Source: Desulfosarcina widdelii (lineage in GTDB: Bacteria; Desulfobacterota; Desulfobacteria; Desulfobacterales; Desulfosarcinaceae). From it: a stretch of DNA of 64,000 bases. The stretch is from NCBI RefSeq assembly GCF_009688965.1, contig NZ_AP021875.1:3720001-3784000 (forward strand), given 5' to 3'. Position numbers and translations under genes: made by a program. This document shows positions 53,901 to 61,968 of this stretch, in pieces (the first letter of the stretch is position 1; every line of letters starts with the position of its first letter). The notes beneath the pieces were generated by a model. It worked only from the letters and a program-made list of their open reading frames with translations, was not told the DNA's origin and made no database searches.

Positions 53901-55757
53901 TTCGATGCGAATGAGATCGCGGCGGTGTTCCGCTTCGACCCGCTTGTTTTCCGTGGAGTCCCACAAGGTTTCGATGGCGCCCATCAAGGTGCCGTCCGGG
54001 GCCTTGATGGGTGCGGCCGTGAAAATGAGCCAGCGGCCGTTTTCACCCAGATGTTCGAAAAACTCTTCAGCCTCATAGGCGCCTTCCAGCAAAGATGAGG
54101 GGCGCCATTTGGCGCCGTAGTATTGGCTGATCTCTCCGGTTTCCAACTGGTCCAATATGACGTCGGCCATCAGGGGACGGGCCTTCTTGCGAAAGGCTTT
54201 CCAATGATGATTGGTCCCCACGATCTCCTCCGCCGTATAACCGGTCAGCTTCTCCAGCGCCCGGTTCCAGTGGGTCACCATGTGGTTCCGGTTGATCACG
54301 AAGGTCGGCGTCGTGCTTCCCTGAACGATCTGGGAAAGGGCCTGCTCTTTTTCTTCCAGGTCTTTGACGTAGCGGCGGTTTTCCGCTTCGGCGCGTTTTT
54401 TGTCCGTTGTGTCCCACAGGGTTTCGATGGCGCCGACAACAGTGCCGTCGGCCGTCTTGATGGGCGCCGCCGTAAACCAGCACCACCGCCCGCCGTTGGA
54501 CAGTTTGGGGAAGAAGACCTCCGCTTCGTAACCGCCTTCGATCAGCTTGGAGGGCCGCCAGTGATCGCTGTAAAGCTCCCGGATTTCCGCATCGTCAAGC
54601 TGCTTCATGATCACATCGGCCATGGAGGGCCGTTCGTTGTTCCAAAACGGCTCCCACTGGCGCCGCGTGCCGATCATCCGGGCGGCCGGGTATCCGGTGA
54701 GTTTCTCCAGGGCCTGGTTCCAGTGGGTGATCACATGATCCTGATTGAGAACAAAGGTTGGCACGCCGCTGCCTTGAAGAATCTGGGAAAGGGTGCGCTC
54801 GCTGGCCTCGATGCGCCGGGTGTAGGCCCGGCGTTCACTTTCGGCCTGCCGACGTTCAGTGGTGTCCCACAGGGTTTCGATAGCACCGACAAGGGTGCCA
54901 TCGGAGGCTTTTATGGGTGCGGCGGTAAAAAATACCCAGCTCCCGTTTTCCCCCAGATGCTCGAAAAACTCTTCGGCTTCGAAACCACCTTCGATCAGGG
55001 TGGACGGCTGCCAGCGCGATCCGTAATAGTGGTTGATCTCGCCGGTCTCCAACTGGTCCAGGATGACGTCGGCCATGATGGGCCGTTCCTCTTTGCGGAA
55101 CGGTTTCCAGTGATCGCGGGTGCCCACGATTTGTTCGGCAGTGTACCCGGTCAGCTTTTCCAGGGCATGGTTCCAATGGGTGACCACGTGATCCCGGTTG
55201 ATCACGAACGTCGGGATAGTGCTTCCTTGAACGATTTGCGACAGGGACTTTTCTTTTTCGTATAGTTCGTTTTCGATCTGCTTGAAACGGCGGTTGCGCT
55301 GCATGACGATCTCGGCGGTCTTGCGGAAGCAGCGGTTGATACGCGCCCTGGCATTTTCAGAGGTGAGCTTTTCGGTCTCCAGGGCGGCAAAGGCGTCCTC
55401 ACGAATGGCTTCCAGTTGGAGCAGGTCCCAGAGGAAGCGCGAATCTTGGTGGTTGATTAGCTCCACCCCTGCCGGTTTGATGCGGGCGATCTCACGGGCC
55501 AGTTCCAGATCCCAGGTAACCTCGATGATTGTGTCCAACCCCTCGAGGCGGCATATCTCGCGATAGTCGCTGCAGTTAAAAATATTCAAGGAACGGGCGT
55601 AGCTGATACCCGCAGCGTTTTCGTTGATGTCGGCCACGCCCAGGATCGTTGGCTGACGACCCTTGAAATGGTCGCTGAGCACATGCCTGAGCAGTTTTTC
55701 GCAAAACCGTCCCCCGCCGACCATGGCGATTTTGGTGTTTTCTAGGTGATGGATCAT
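50985..55757 (-). CDS. Giant sensor kinase: Rossmann-like domain, six tandem PAS, GAF, PAS, histidine kinase
   Basis: About 1590 residues, no membrane segments. Start ATG 55757 has AAGGG just upstream. The N terminus (1-115) has a dinucleotide-binding-like TKIAMVGGGRFCEKLLRHV and LGVADINENAAGISYA. Six PAS units of ~151 residues follow (~171-1075), each with QIxQGSxxPTFVxN, THWN and a C-terminal PIKxxDG motif. Then come a GAF (~1085-1230), a seventh, different PAS (SANDGIVATDDQWKTVIFN) and a kinase core with phospho-His in GLAHCIKNILHGFKGG and ATP-binding motifs VTNAIDACIFD, DNGCGMPEE and KGTGLGLLVTA. There is no receiver. It may read a nucleotide-like ligand plus redox or small-molecule cues. 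Confidence 0.9.
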   Translation of the reverse strand: MIHHLENTKIAMVGGGRFCEKLLRHVLSDHFKGRQPTILGVADINENAAGISYARSLNIFNCSDYREICRLEGLDTIIEVTWDLELAREIARIKPAGVELINHQDSRFLWDLLQLEAIREDAFAALETEKLTSENARARINRCFRKTAEIVMQRNRRFKQIENELYEKEKSLSQIVQGSTIPTFVINRDHVVTHWNHALEKLTGYTAEQIVGTRDHWKPFRKEERPIMADVILDQLETGEINHYYGSRWQPSTLIEGGFEAEEFFEHLGENGSWVFFTAAPIKASDGTLVGAIETLWDTTERRQAESERRAYTRRIEASERTLSQILQGSGVPTFVLNQDHVITHWNQALEKLTGYPAARMIGTRRQWEPFWNNERPSMADVIMKQLDDAEIRELYSDHWRPSKLIEGGYEAEVFFPKLSNGGRWCWFTAAPIKTADGTVVGAIETLWDTTDKKRAEAENRRYVKDLEEKEQALSQIVQGSTTPTFVINRNHMVTHWNRALEKLTGYTAEEIVGTNHHWKAFRKKARPLMADVILDQLETGEISQYYGAKWRPSSLLEGAYEAEEFFEHLGENGRWLIFTAAPIKAPDGTLMGAIETLWDSTENKRVEAEHRRDLIRIEESENRLAQILQGSNVPTFVLNQDRVITHWNLALERLTGYPGSRMVGTRRQWVPFWEKERPTMADLILDRCSEQEIWDLYGGNWKRSKLIEGAYEAEVFFSKLGSGGKWLFFTAAPIRSADGSVSGAIETFWDITEKKEAEAQCNRYTREVEESHRLLSQIIQGSTIPTFVLNQEHVVTHWNRAVELLTGYPATQMVGSARQWVPFYDSERPTMADVILDRKSEQEIWDLYGGKWKKSELIEGAYEAELFFPKLGSNGRWCWFTAAPIKAADGSVVGAIETLWDYSDKKRAEADRRQYTRKLEENQRTLSQIIQGSTIPTFVLNRDHLITHWNQAMEKLTGHGAAEMVGTDRQWAPFWDSERPSMADLIIDQKGDQEIWDLYGGKWKKSELIEGAYEAEVFFPNLGKGGRWCWFTAAPIKAADGSLVGAIETLLDTTEAKHAEEEQRRRNRELTTLCSIYTALNSPLSLQSRIDHAVMEIRDFFQADSVCLYMDEGNGRFDLRYFNTCYAEPGRGSQGPDSEPEMIRKVSRTDKPLIYQNSDHDADEPQADSPTFAYIPISAKETRSLGVMRIEKAAERFSSEELHLLDLIGNRIGATIENALLHDEVIQKSNFQAKLIKSANDGIVATDDQWKTVIFNPAAERIFGYSAKDVEGVKDARELLPEWVQHALVHAPGDGAEASAWKEADIKASTGEAIPVRFAGTTLRAKQKMMGTVAFFQDLREIKRLERELVNSERLAAVGQTVAGLAHCIKNILHGFKGGSYLVDVGLSRDNNDKLRSGWDMIQRNITRTSDLVMDLLSYSKEREPEYETFNPNDTAEDVCELMDGVAQDNDVALVKQFSDRITPVTMDPRTLHRCLMNLVTNAIDACIFDTAVDKEEHRVTVVTEKEDEQTIRFDVKDNGCGMPEEVKDKLFTSFFSTKGVKGTGLGLLVTAKLVEEHKGTIEVNSEEGKGTAFTLRFPVTPGDAGGKD
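52530..55247 (-). repeat. Intragenic tandem repeats encoding six PAS units
   Basis: Six ~453-bp units with strong DNA similarity. Units 1 and 3 form one subtype (GYTAE, LDQLETGE, AEEFFEHLGENG). Units 4, 5 and 6 form another (IWDLYGG, AEVFF or AELFF). Unit 2 is intermediate. Such repeats can gain or lose units by recombination. Confidence 0.88.
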
Positions 55758-55770
55758 GGTACCCTTATCC

Positions 55771-55912
55771 GTGCCCATCCATAAATGGCCAATTTGCCCG
55801 ATATCTGCGTTATAAGAAAAATTTTATCCTCGAAATATCAACCATATGCCTGCGGTAAAATTTTTCGAAAGCCTTGATCTCGACCAAATTTGCCGATTTA
55901 TGGACGGACACG
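55771..55912. repeat. Palindromic repeat A, copy 4
   Basis: GTGCCCATCCATAAATGGCC at one end, and ATTTATGGACGGACACG at the other, are inverted. The inner AAAAATTTTATCC and GGTAAAATTTTT match copy 1 closely. It lies between the Usp stop and the start of the giant kinase, so the kinase promoter must lie within or across it. Confidence 0.82.
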
Positions 55913-55920
55913 ATCAAAAT

Positions 55921-56808
55921 TTATGGAACTAAAAGAACCGGCAGTTCGCTCAATTCGGCAATCTGGTGGGAGACGCCCCCCAGCCAGTATTCCTGGAACC
56001 AGTCTTTTCCCGTTCTGCCCAGGACGATCATGGTGGCACCGTAGTCCCTGGACAGCTTGATGATTTCTTCTACCGTACGCCCCATCGCCAGATGCGATTC
56101 GCTCTGAACGCCGGCCTCGTCGACCCGACGGCAGTAGGCGTCCAGCCGCTTGAGGCTTTCTTCTTCAAGACGTTTGATGGTCGCATCATCCAGGTTTTTT
56201 AGCATGCGCGCCCCCATCACGTGGGAAACGATAATTTTTTCAACCAGGCCCTTGAGCCCGATGACCGCATCCAGGGCACGCCGGGAAGGCTCCGACCAGT
56301 CCGAGGCCAGCAGCGGACGTTTCCAGATCTCTTCGTTGGTGCGCGTGAGCTGCTCACCCTGCCATTCATACTGGACCATATATTTGCTCATAAGCACCGG
56401 AATGCTGCTGCGACGCAGGACATCCAGGACGTGATTGCCCACGTAAACCCTTTCCAGGGCAGTGCGCTTTTTGCGACCCACCGCGATCAAGTCGGCCTTC
56501 TCTTCCTCGGCCGCCTTTAAAATCTCGGCATTGATGGCGCCCACTTCTACCCGCTTGCAAAATTCAAGCTGCGGGTCGTCGATGGTTTGAATCCAGTCGT
56601 CAAAAGTACGATGTGCGGTTTCGATAAAACGTTTGCGGTCTTTTTTGAGGATGCCGCCGTAAGGCACGAACTCAACATCCTCCCTGGGAATCACATGGAC
56701 CAGGACTACTTTCTTGAGTCCGGCCGCCTTCAATTCGAGCATGGACTTTAACGAATTGAAGGCCAATTCTCTGAAACGGGTGTGAAAAAGCAGGGTGGTG
56801 AATGGCAT
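55921..56808 (-). CDS. Universal stress protein with two Usp domains
   Basis: 295 residues. Domain 1 starts TTLLFHTRFRELAFNSLK and ends with AVGRKKRTALERVYVGNHVLDVL. Domain 2 (from ~155) starts RPLLASDWSEPSRRALDAV and ends IVLGRTGKDWFQEYWLGGVS. A paralogue of the Usp at 48223-49101. ATP-type glycine motifs are altered. It follows the NhaD-type antiporter by 16 bp on the same strand, so the two are cotranscribed; an antiporter-Usp pairing suggests a response to pH or salt stress. Confidence 0.88.
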   Translation of the reverse strand: MPFTTLLFHTRFRELAFNSLKSMLELKAAGLKKVVLVHVIPREDVEFVPYGGILKKDRKRFIETAHRTFDDWIQTIDDPQLEFCKRVEVGAINAEILKAAEEEKADLIAVGRKKRTALERVYVGNHVLDVLRRSSIPVLMSKYMVQYEWQGEQLTRTNEEIWKRPLLASDWSEPSRRALDAVIGLKGLVEKIIVSHVMGARMLKNLDDATIKRLEEESLKRLDAYCRRVDEAGVQSESHLAMGRTVEEIIKLSRDYGATMIVLGRTGKDWFQEYWLGGVSHQIAELSELPVLLVP

Positions 56809-56824
56809 TGCCGGCCTCCTGTCC

Positions 56825-58375
56825 CTAAAAAAAGATCACGGTTACAACCACAAATGTCGGAATCAGAAATACAAGCGTGTATTTGAGGATGTAACCGAAA
56901 AAACTCGGCATGGTTGTCCCGGCTTCCTCGGCAATGGAGCGCACCATAAAGTTGGGGGCATTGCCGATGTAGCTGCAGGCACCGAAGAAAACGGCTCCGG
57001 CAGCGATGGCTTCCAGAAAAAGGGCTTTTTCCGTCATCAACAGGGGAACCGCCTGAGCTTCGGCCATACCCGGAAAGTGGCTTCCCAGGGCGGTGTTGAA
57101 GAAGGTCAGGTAGGTTGGCGCATTGTCCAGGAAACCGGAAAGGGCCCCGGTGACCCAGAAGTAATGCAGCGGCTCCTTGACGGCATTGATCAAAAAGGCC
57201 AGCTGGCCGCTGGCGCCGGCTTTAAGAATCAGCAGGCAGGGGATCATGGTGATAAAAATGCCCACGAACAGGTAGGCCACCTCAATGATGGGGAACCAGG
57301 TAAAGTCATTTTCCTCACGGATCTCCACCCGGGTGGTGGCCATGGATAGCAACCCCATGACGATCAGCAGGCCATCCCTGACCCAGTCCTGGACGCCGCG
57401 GTGCACCCCCAGGACGTTCACCTCGCCCCAGTCGACCACGCCGCTCATCAGAACCGCGCCGACGATACCGGCCAGAAAAATGAAGTTGTGAATGCCCACC
57501 AGCTTCAGGGGGATCTTTTCGTCCGTATTCGCCAGCTCCCGTTTGGGCTCCTTTCTGTAATGATACAGGTCCAGAAAAAAATAGATCACCAGTAAGATCC
57601 CTGTAACAACGAGCATGTGAGGCAGGATTTTCATTGTCCAGAAAAAGGAGACGCCGTGCAGAAAGCCCAGAAACAGGGGCGGGTCTCCCAGGGGAGTCAA
57701 AGAGCCGCCCACATTGGCTACCAGGAAGATAAAAAAGACCACCATGAAGGTGCGGTTCTTGCGGTAATCGTTGGCCCGCAGAAAGGGCCGGATCATCAGC
57801 ATGGCTGCGCCGGTGGTGCCCATCCAGGAGGCCAGCAGGGTACCGATGATCAGCATGACGACATTGACCGCCGGCGTTCCCCGCAAAGAGCCTTTCAGCA
57901 AAATGCCGCCGGAAACGGTGTAAAGGGACCACAACAGAATAATGAAGGGAACGTAATCCGCCAAAAGGATATGAAAAATCTCGTACATGGCCGTCGTCTT
58001 ATAGACGAACAGAAACGGCACGGCCATTGACGCCGCCCAGAAGGCGGACACCTTGCCGAAATGATGGTGCCAGAATTCCGGGGCGACCAGCGGAAACAGG
58101 GCGATTGAGAGCAGCATGCAGGCAAATGGGAGGCAGCTCCAAAGCGGCAGCTTGGGTCCCAGGTCTTCATGGCCATGATGGCCGGACGGTCCTGCCTCGA
58201 CGTGATCGTCATCGCCGTGGTGATCCGGATCGACAGAGCCGTCGCCCTGCGGATGCTGAACAGTGCCATTATGGCTGTCCGAAGCCCACAGCAGGCAGCT
58301 TGTTGTGGTCATGGCAAGGCAGAAAACCATACACCAGAAAAAAAGTACGATCAGGCGTCTGGAAAATATGCTCAT
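56825..58375 (-). CDS. NhaD-type sodium:proton antiporter (CitMHS_2 family)
   Basis: 516 residues from ATG 58375 (GGGAGG upstream). About 12-13 membrane segments in the ion-transporter superfamily fold. FLVANVGGSLTPLGDPPLFLGF and ATTRVEIREENDFTWFPIIEVAYLF (quoted as REENDFTWFPIIEVAY) are typical of this family, with the second half carrying FLDNAPTYLTFFN. An unusual His/Asp-rich loop (DPDHHGDDDHVEAGPSGHHGHED) sits between the signal-like helix and the transport core, likely on the periplasmic side, and might bind metal or sense pH. Exports Na+ in exchange for protons. Confidence 0.85.
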   Translation of the reverse strand: MSIFSRRLIVLFFWCMVFCLAMTTTSCLLWASDSHNGTVQHPQGDGSVDPDHHGDDDHVEAGPSGHHGHEDLGPKLPLWSCLPFACMLLSIALFPLVAPEFWHHHFGKVSAFWAASMAVPFLFVYKTTAMYEIFHILLADYVPFIILLWSLYTVSGGILLKGSLRGTPAVNVVMLIIGTLLASWMGTTGAAMLMIRPFLRANDYRKNRTFMVVFFIFLVANVGGSLTPLGDPPLFLGFLHGVSFFWTMKILPHMLVVTGILLVIYFFLDLYHYRKEPKRELANTDEKIPLKLVGIHNFIFLAGIVGAVLMSGVVDWGEVNVLGVHRGVQDWVRDGLLIVMGLLSMATTRVEIREENDFTWFPIIEVAYLFVGIFITMIPCLLILKAGASGQLAFLINAVKEPLHYFWVTGALSGFLDNAPTYLTFFNTALGSHFPGMAEAQAVPLLMTEKALFLEAIAAGAVFFGACSYIGNAPNFMVRSIAEEAGTTMPSFFGYILKYTLVFLIPTFVVVTVIFF

Positions 58376-58641
58376 GGGCTGTACGGCCTCCCCGATGAAT
58401 GAAGGGGTCGATACAAAGCTGACCCTCGTCGATGATAAAAGGAGATCATTGACTGAACTGTTCAATGGACCCAGGGGCAGTCACGTTCACAGAGCAAGGG
58501 CTAACCAACAGATATGAAATGAAATGCATACCTTACATACTACGGTTCTCTTTTTTTTGTCAACCGGTTTGGCAAGCGCCCGCGTGAGAACAGAAAGACG
58601 GCAGGCCGGTCGAAGCCCGGTAAAAAGACCGGCAGCACCTT

Positions 58642-59727
58642 TCAGATACCATCGAATGCTTCCATGGCTACGCTGATGGAAATGGCAAATCCCAGCCCTT
58701 CGAACTTATGCGTCAGCTTTTTAAAGGTATTGATGCCGATCACCCGCCCCTGGGCGGTCACCAGAGGACCGCCACTGTTGCCCGGATAGATTTGTGCATT
58801 GGTTTTGACAAAAGGTCCTTCAAAGCCGGACACCACGCCGGAGGCGACCGAATTTCTCAGATTCACCGGGTTGCCGATGGCATACACCGGGTCCCCTTGC
58901 GCAGATGCAAGCGGCGGGGACGACCGGATAAACGGCGTCGTATACCCGTCCACCTTGAGCAGGGCCAGGTCGTATTGGTCGCTGATCTCGACCACATAGG
59001 CATAAAGGGGGGTATTGTCCGCCAGATAGATGGTGAAATTGCGGCTGAGCCCTGCCAGACTGACATCCAGGCGCTGCTGGACAAGCGACGTTTCAAAGCG
59101 GGATCGTTCCGAATCGAGTTTTTTCCGTTGTTCATCAACGGATTGCTCCCAACGCCGGAACCGCTGCAGCCCTTCCCGGTATCGCGTTTCATTGAAATCC
59201 CTAGTGGACGATTCCGGCTGGCCGTCGATGTATTGGCGAAAGTTTTCGAGATCGCTGCGAGCCTCCTGCAACCGCTGCGACTCACGGTCGAGCTTTGCCT
59301 GGTAGCGCTCCAATGTTTTGGCCCGAGACGCCGCCGCCGGATCATCCTCCGTTCCCGTCTTCGGATTCAAACGGATCACATGCTTGTTGGTGAGGATGTA
59401 GCCGTCGTCGGTCACGAAAAAACCGGAGCCATATCCGAAACTGGTTTCAACGGCCACGGTAGCCAGGGTGGCCGTCTCGATGTCATTGGCCGGATGCAGC
59501 GCGGCGATAAGCTGTTCACGGAGATTTCTTGTCTCGCCATGGACTGGAGGGGAGGTCCCGGACGAGCTGTTCAGTTGCGCGGCGGGGACCTGTGCGGGAT
59601 CGTCGGTAAAATGCCAGACCCCGTCCTTTTTGTATTTGTATACGGCGGCGGACACCGATGCGGCGGTGACGGCCACGGTAAGAAGTACGAGACAACAGGA
59701 AATGATGCATTTAGGGGCGAATGGCAT
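58642..59727 (-). CDS. Secreted trypsin-like protease with N-terminal DUF4124 and coiled-coil insert
   Basis: 361 residues. Signal peptide (CCLVLLTVAVTAASVSA), then a DUF4124 segment (YKYKKDGVWHFTDDPAQV), then a trypsin fold with His in YILTNKHVI, Asp in DLALLKVDG and Ser in YPGNSGGPLVTA. Between the His and Asp parts lies about 90 residues of charged helix (ERYQAKLDRESQRLQEARSD and RRWEQSVDEQRKKLDSERS), expected to form a coiled coil. No PDZ domain. It acts in the periplasm; substrate unknown. AGGAAG precedes the ATG. Confidence 0.82.
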   Translation of the reverse strand: MPFAPKCIISCCLVLLTVAVTAASVSAAVYKYKKDGVWHFTDDPAQVPAAQLNSSSGTSPPVHGETRNLREQLIAALHPANDIETATLATVAVETSFGYGSGFFVTDDGYILTNKHVIRLNPKTGTEDDPAAASRAKTLERYQAKLDRESQRLQEARSDLENFRQYIDGQPESSTRDFNETRYREGLQRFRRWEQSVDEQRKKLDSERSRFETSLVQQRLDVSLAGLSRNFTIYLADNTPLYAYVVEISDQYDLALLKVDGYTTPFIRSSPPLASAQGDPVYAIGNPVNLRNSVASGVVSGFEGPFVKTNAQIYPGNSGGPLVTAQGRVIGINTFKKLTHKFEGLGFAISISVAMEAFDGI

Positions 59728-59871
59728 GGGCGCTTCCTATTGAACGACAGGCGAGTTCATAAAAAAGTTAGTATGCCACGGCTCCGGGATCAATTCAAGG
59801 CAGCCATTCAAGCATTGATTTGACGCCATGGTTCGGTGTAGATAGTGAGTTTTTAATTCGAATCGAAACCG

Positions 59872-60738
59872 TTGATCGTGAAACCAGACCGCGCCTCCGG
59901 ACTCGTCGAAATTCATGTGGCTGTGCTTTTATTCGGCCTCGCCGGCCTGTTCGCTAAGTTTTTAACCCTGCCGGCCTGGTGCATCGTTTTGGGCCGGACC
60001 GGCTTTGCCACCATGGCCCTGTCTGCGGTGTTGGTTTTCGGCAAGCGCGGCCGCTACCCGCAAGGCGGGAAAACCATCGCCCTGTTCTGCCTTCTGGGAA
60101 TTATCCTGGCGATCCACTGGATCACGTTTTTTCATGCCATCCAGATTTCCAGTGTGGCTGTGGGGCTGCTGGCCTTTTCCACCTTCCCGGTGTTTATCAC
60201 CTGCTTAGAGCCTTTCTGGTTCAACGAAAAACGGCGGGCAATCGATTGGGTGACGGCCCTTTTGGTACTGACGGGGCTGGGGATCATCGTCTATCCTTCA
60301 GGCTTCCGCGGGCAGGTTTTTTCCGGCGTTATCTGGGGCACATTGGCCGGATTCACATTCGCCATCCTCTCGTTGCTGAACCGCAAGTGGGTTCGGGATT
60401 ATCCGCCGGTGGTCATTGCCCTGTACCAGAATGCCGTTGCTACGCTGGTATTGCTGCCCATGCTGGCAATGGTGGATCTGCATGTCGATACCAGGCAGAT
60501 CGGCCTGCTGGTTTTCCTGGGGGTGATCTGCACGGCACTGTCCCACGCCCTGTTCATTCGGGGGCTGCGCTTTGTGCGTGCGCAGCTGGCCTCGGTGATC
60601 GCCTGCCTCGAGCCGGTATACGGGATTGCTTTTGCCTTTTTCCTGTTGCATGAAGTCCCTTCGACATCCACCCTCGCCGGTGGTGCGCTCATCGTTATAA
60701 CGGCCGTCATGGCCACGCATCGACGCGCGCCGGTTTGA
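59872..60738 (+). CDS. EamA/DMT-family transporter
   Basis: 288 residues with ten predicted helices in two EamA repeats (HVAVLLFGLAGLFAKFL near the start; GVIWGTLAGFTFAILSLLNR at the second repeat). This family exports amino acids or other metabolites. The start is TTG 59872 or GTG 59878; neither has a good ribosome site. Stands alone, diverging from the DUF4124 protease gene. Confidence 0.85.
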   Translation: MIVKPDRASGLVEIHVAVLLFGLAGLFAKFLTLPAWCIVLGRTGFATMALSAVLVFGKRGRYPQGGKTIALFCLLGIILAIHWITFFHAIQISSVAVGLLAFSTFPVFITCLEPFWFNEKRRAIDWVTALLVLTGLGIIVYPSGFRGQVFSGVIWGTLAGFTFAILSLLNRKWVRDYPPVVIALYQNAVATLVLLPMLAMVDLHVDTRQIGLLVFLGVICTALSHALFIRGLRFVRAQLASVIACLEPVYGIAFAFFLLHEVPSTSTLAGGALIVITAVMATHRRAPV

Positions 60739-60813
60739 CAATCGGTTACAGCTATCGCAAGAGAAAAGGATTGAAACTTCGAAAGATAAAAGCCTTCAGG
60801 AGGTCTAATTGTT

Positions 60814-61356
60814 ATGAAACCAGATGAAACCAACCCGGACATCATCGTCGATTTTATTACCGGCGAGTCCGTGCCCCATGTGGGACCCGAGATCAATCGA
60901 CAGCGAATGGAACGCTACCTGGTTGAAGAGAGGGGCTACCGCCGTGAGGAGATCCTGGTGGACGCCCCCATCGCGATCGATATCGACGGGGAAACCTACC
61001 GCTCGACGGTTGATCTGGTGGTGCGGATCGACGAGCGTCCGTTAATCGCCATCAAATGCGCCGCCGGATCTCTGGGCTCCCGAGAGCGTGAGATCGTCAG
61101 TGCGGCCCGGCTGCTGGCCGATTCACCGCTGCCTTTAGCGGTTGTTTCCGACGGATCGGACGCTAAGGTTCTGGATGGGGGTTCCGGAAAGAAAAGGGGA
61201 AGCGGGATGGCGGCCATCCCTTCCCGGGAAGAAGCCGTCGTTATGGCTCAGGCCGACCCGCTGCCGCCGGTGCCGGCGGATCGTTTGGCCAGGGAAAAGC
61301 TGGTGTTTCGGTCTTACGATTCCATGAACGTCAACGTTCGCAGCCGGGAGAAGTAA
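60814..61356 (+). CDS. HsdR N-terminal-like nuclease-fold protein
   Basis: 180 residues with AGGAGG 7 nt before the ATG. The region EINRQRMERYLVEERGYRREEI, then DLVVRIDERPLIAIKCAAG, matches the HSDR_N_2 domain found at the N terminus of type I restriction subunits. The PD-(D/E)xK-like core reads STVDLVV...LIAIKC, where the usual E-x-K is I-x-K, so nuclease activity is doubtful. No methylase or specificity subunit is nearby, so it is not a restriction system. Confidence 0.72.
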   Translation: MKPDETNPDIIVDFITGESVPHVGPEINRQRMERYLVEERGYRREEILVDAPIAIDIDGETYRSTVDLVVRIDERPLIAIKCAAGSLGSREREIVSAARLLADSPLPLAVVSDGSDAKVLDGGSGKKRGSGMAAIPSREEAVVMAQADPLPPVPADRLAREKLVFRSYDSMNVNVRSREK

Positions 61357-61384
61357 TCAGACTGGGGTGAGCGCCCACCCGATT

Positions 61385-61945
61385 TCAGGCCTTGAATTCG
61401 TAGGCATCAACCATCTTATCGGTGAACCGCATCAAAGGACCGCGGCGCTCCGTCGCATACTGTCGCAGGCGCTCCCACCATTTTTTGCCCATCAGAACCC
61501 GATGAACGGAGTAGTCCCTGCGGTCGGTAATGCCGTCGATCTCGATCTGTTCGATGCCGAAGGAACCGTATTCGGTACCCAGCAGCATGGCGGCGGCAAT
61601 GATGTCGATGGCATGCTCTTTGGCCAGCACACGGCCGTATAGTTTGGGAAGCGCCGAGGCGAGACTGTCATACCGAAGAATTCTGGCAATCCCCGCAATG
61701 CGGTCCACCGTGAAGCTGTGCAGCTCCACCTCGCACCCGTAATCCTTTTTCATCACCAGAAAGGGCGTGTTGTTGGTAATGACGAGCAGATCCACATCGT
61801 TGGGCGGATGATCCCCCGGGTCCCCGGCCAGGTGTCGGGCCAGCGACCCGAACAACAAAAGGGCCTTGGGGTGATAATCTTGCAAATCCGACCGGATGCG
61901 TTCGATGGCCGAAAGCATGGGGGCCAGATGGGGATCGTTTTCCAC
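61385..61945 (-). CDS. Nucleotidyltransferase-fold protein
   Basis: 186 residues starting at GTG 61945 with GAGGTG upstream. LLLFGSLARHLAGDPGD followed by NDVDLLVITN gives the GSxxR and DxD motifs of MNT/KNTase-type nucleotidyltransferases. A helical C-terminal half may bind a partner or substrate. Not paired with a HEPN gene here, so the usual toxin-antitoxin reading is not supported. Confidence 0.75.
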   Translation of the reverse strand: MENDPHLAPMLSAIERIRSDLQDYHPKALLLFGSLARHLAGDPGDHPPNDVDLLVITNNTPFLVMKKDYGCEVELHSFTVDRIAGIARILRYDSLASALPKLYGRVLAKEHAIDIIAAAMLLGTEYGSFGIEQIEIDGITDRRDYSVHRVLMGKKWWERLRQYATERRGPLMRFTDKMVDAYEFKA

Positions 61946-61968
61946 GACACCTCGCTATCGGGTTGAGA

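Noticed and set aside
52530..55247. CRISPR array or minisatellite
   Set aside because: The repeats are ~453-bp coding units in frame, not short repeats with unique spacers.
60814..61356. Type I restriction system
   Set aside because: No HsdM, HsdS or helicase portion is present.
61385..61945. MNT/HEPN toxin-antitoxin pair
   Set aside because: No HEPN-like small gene adjoins the nucleotidyltransferase gene; neighbours are unrelated.
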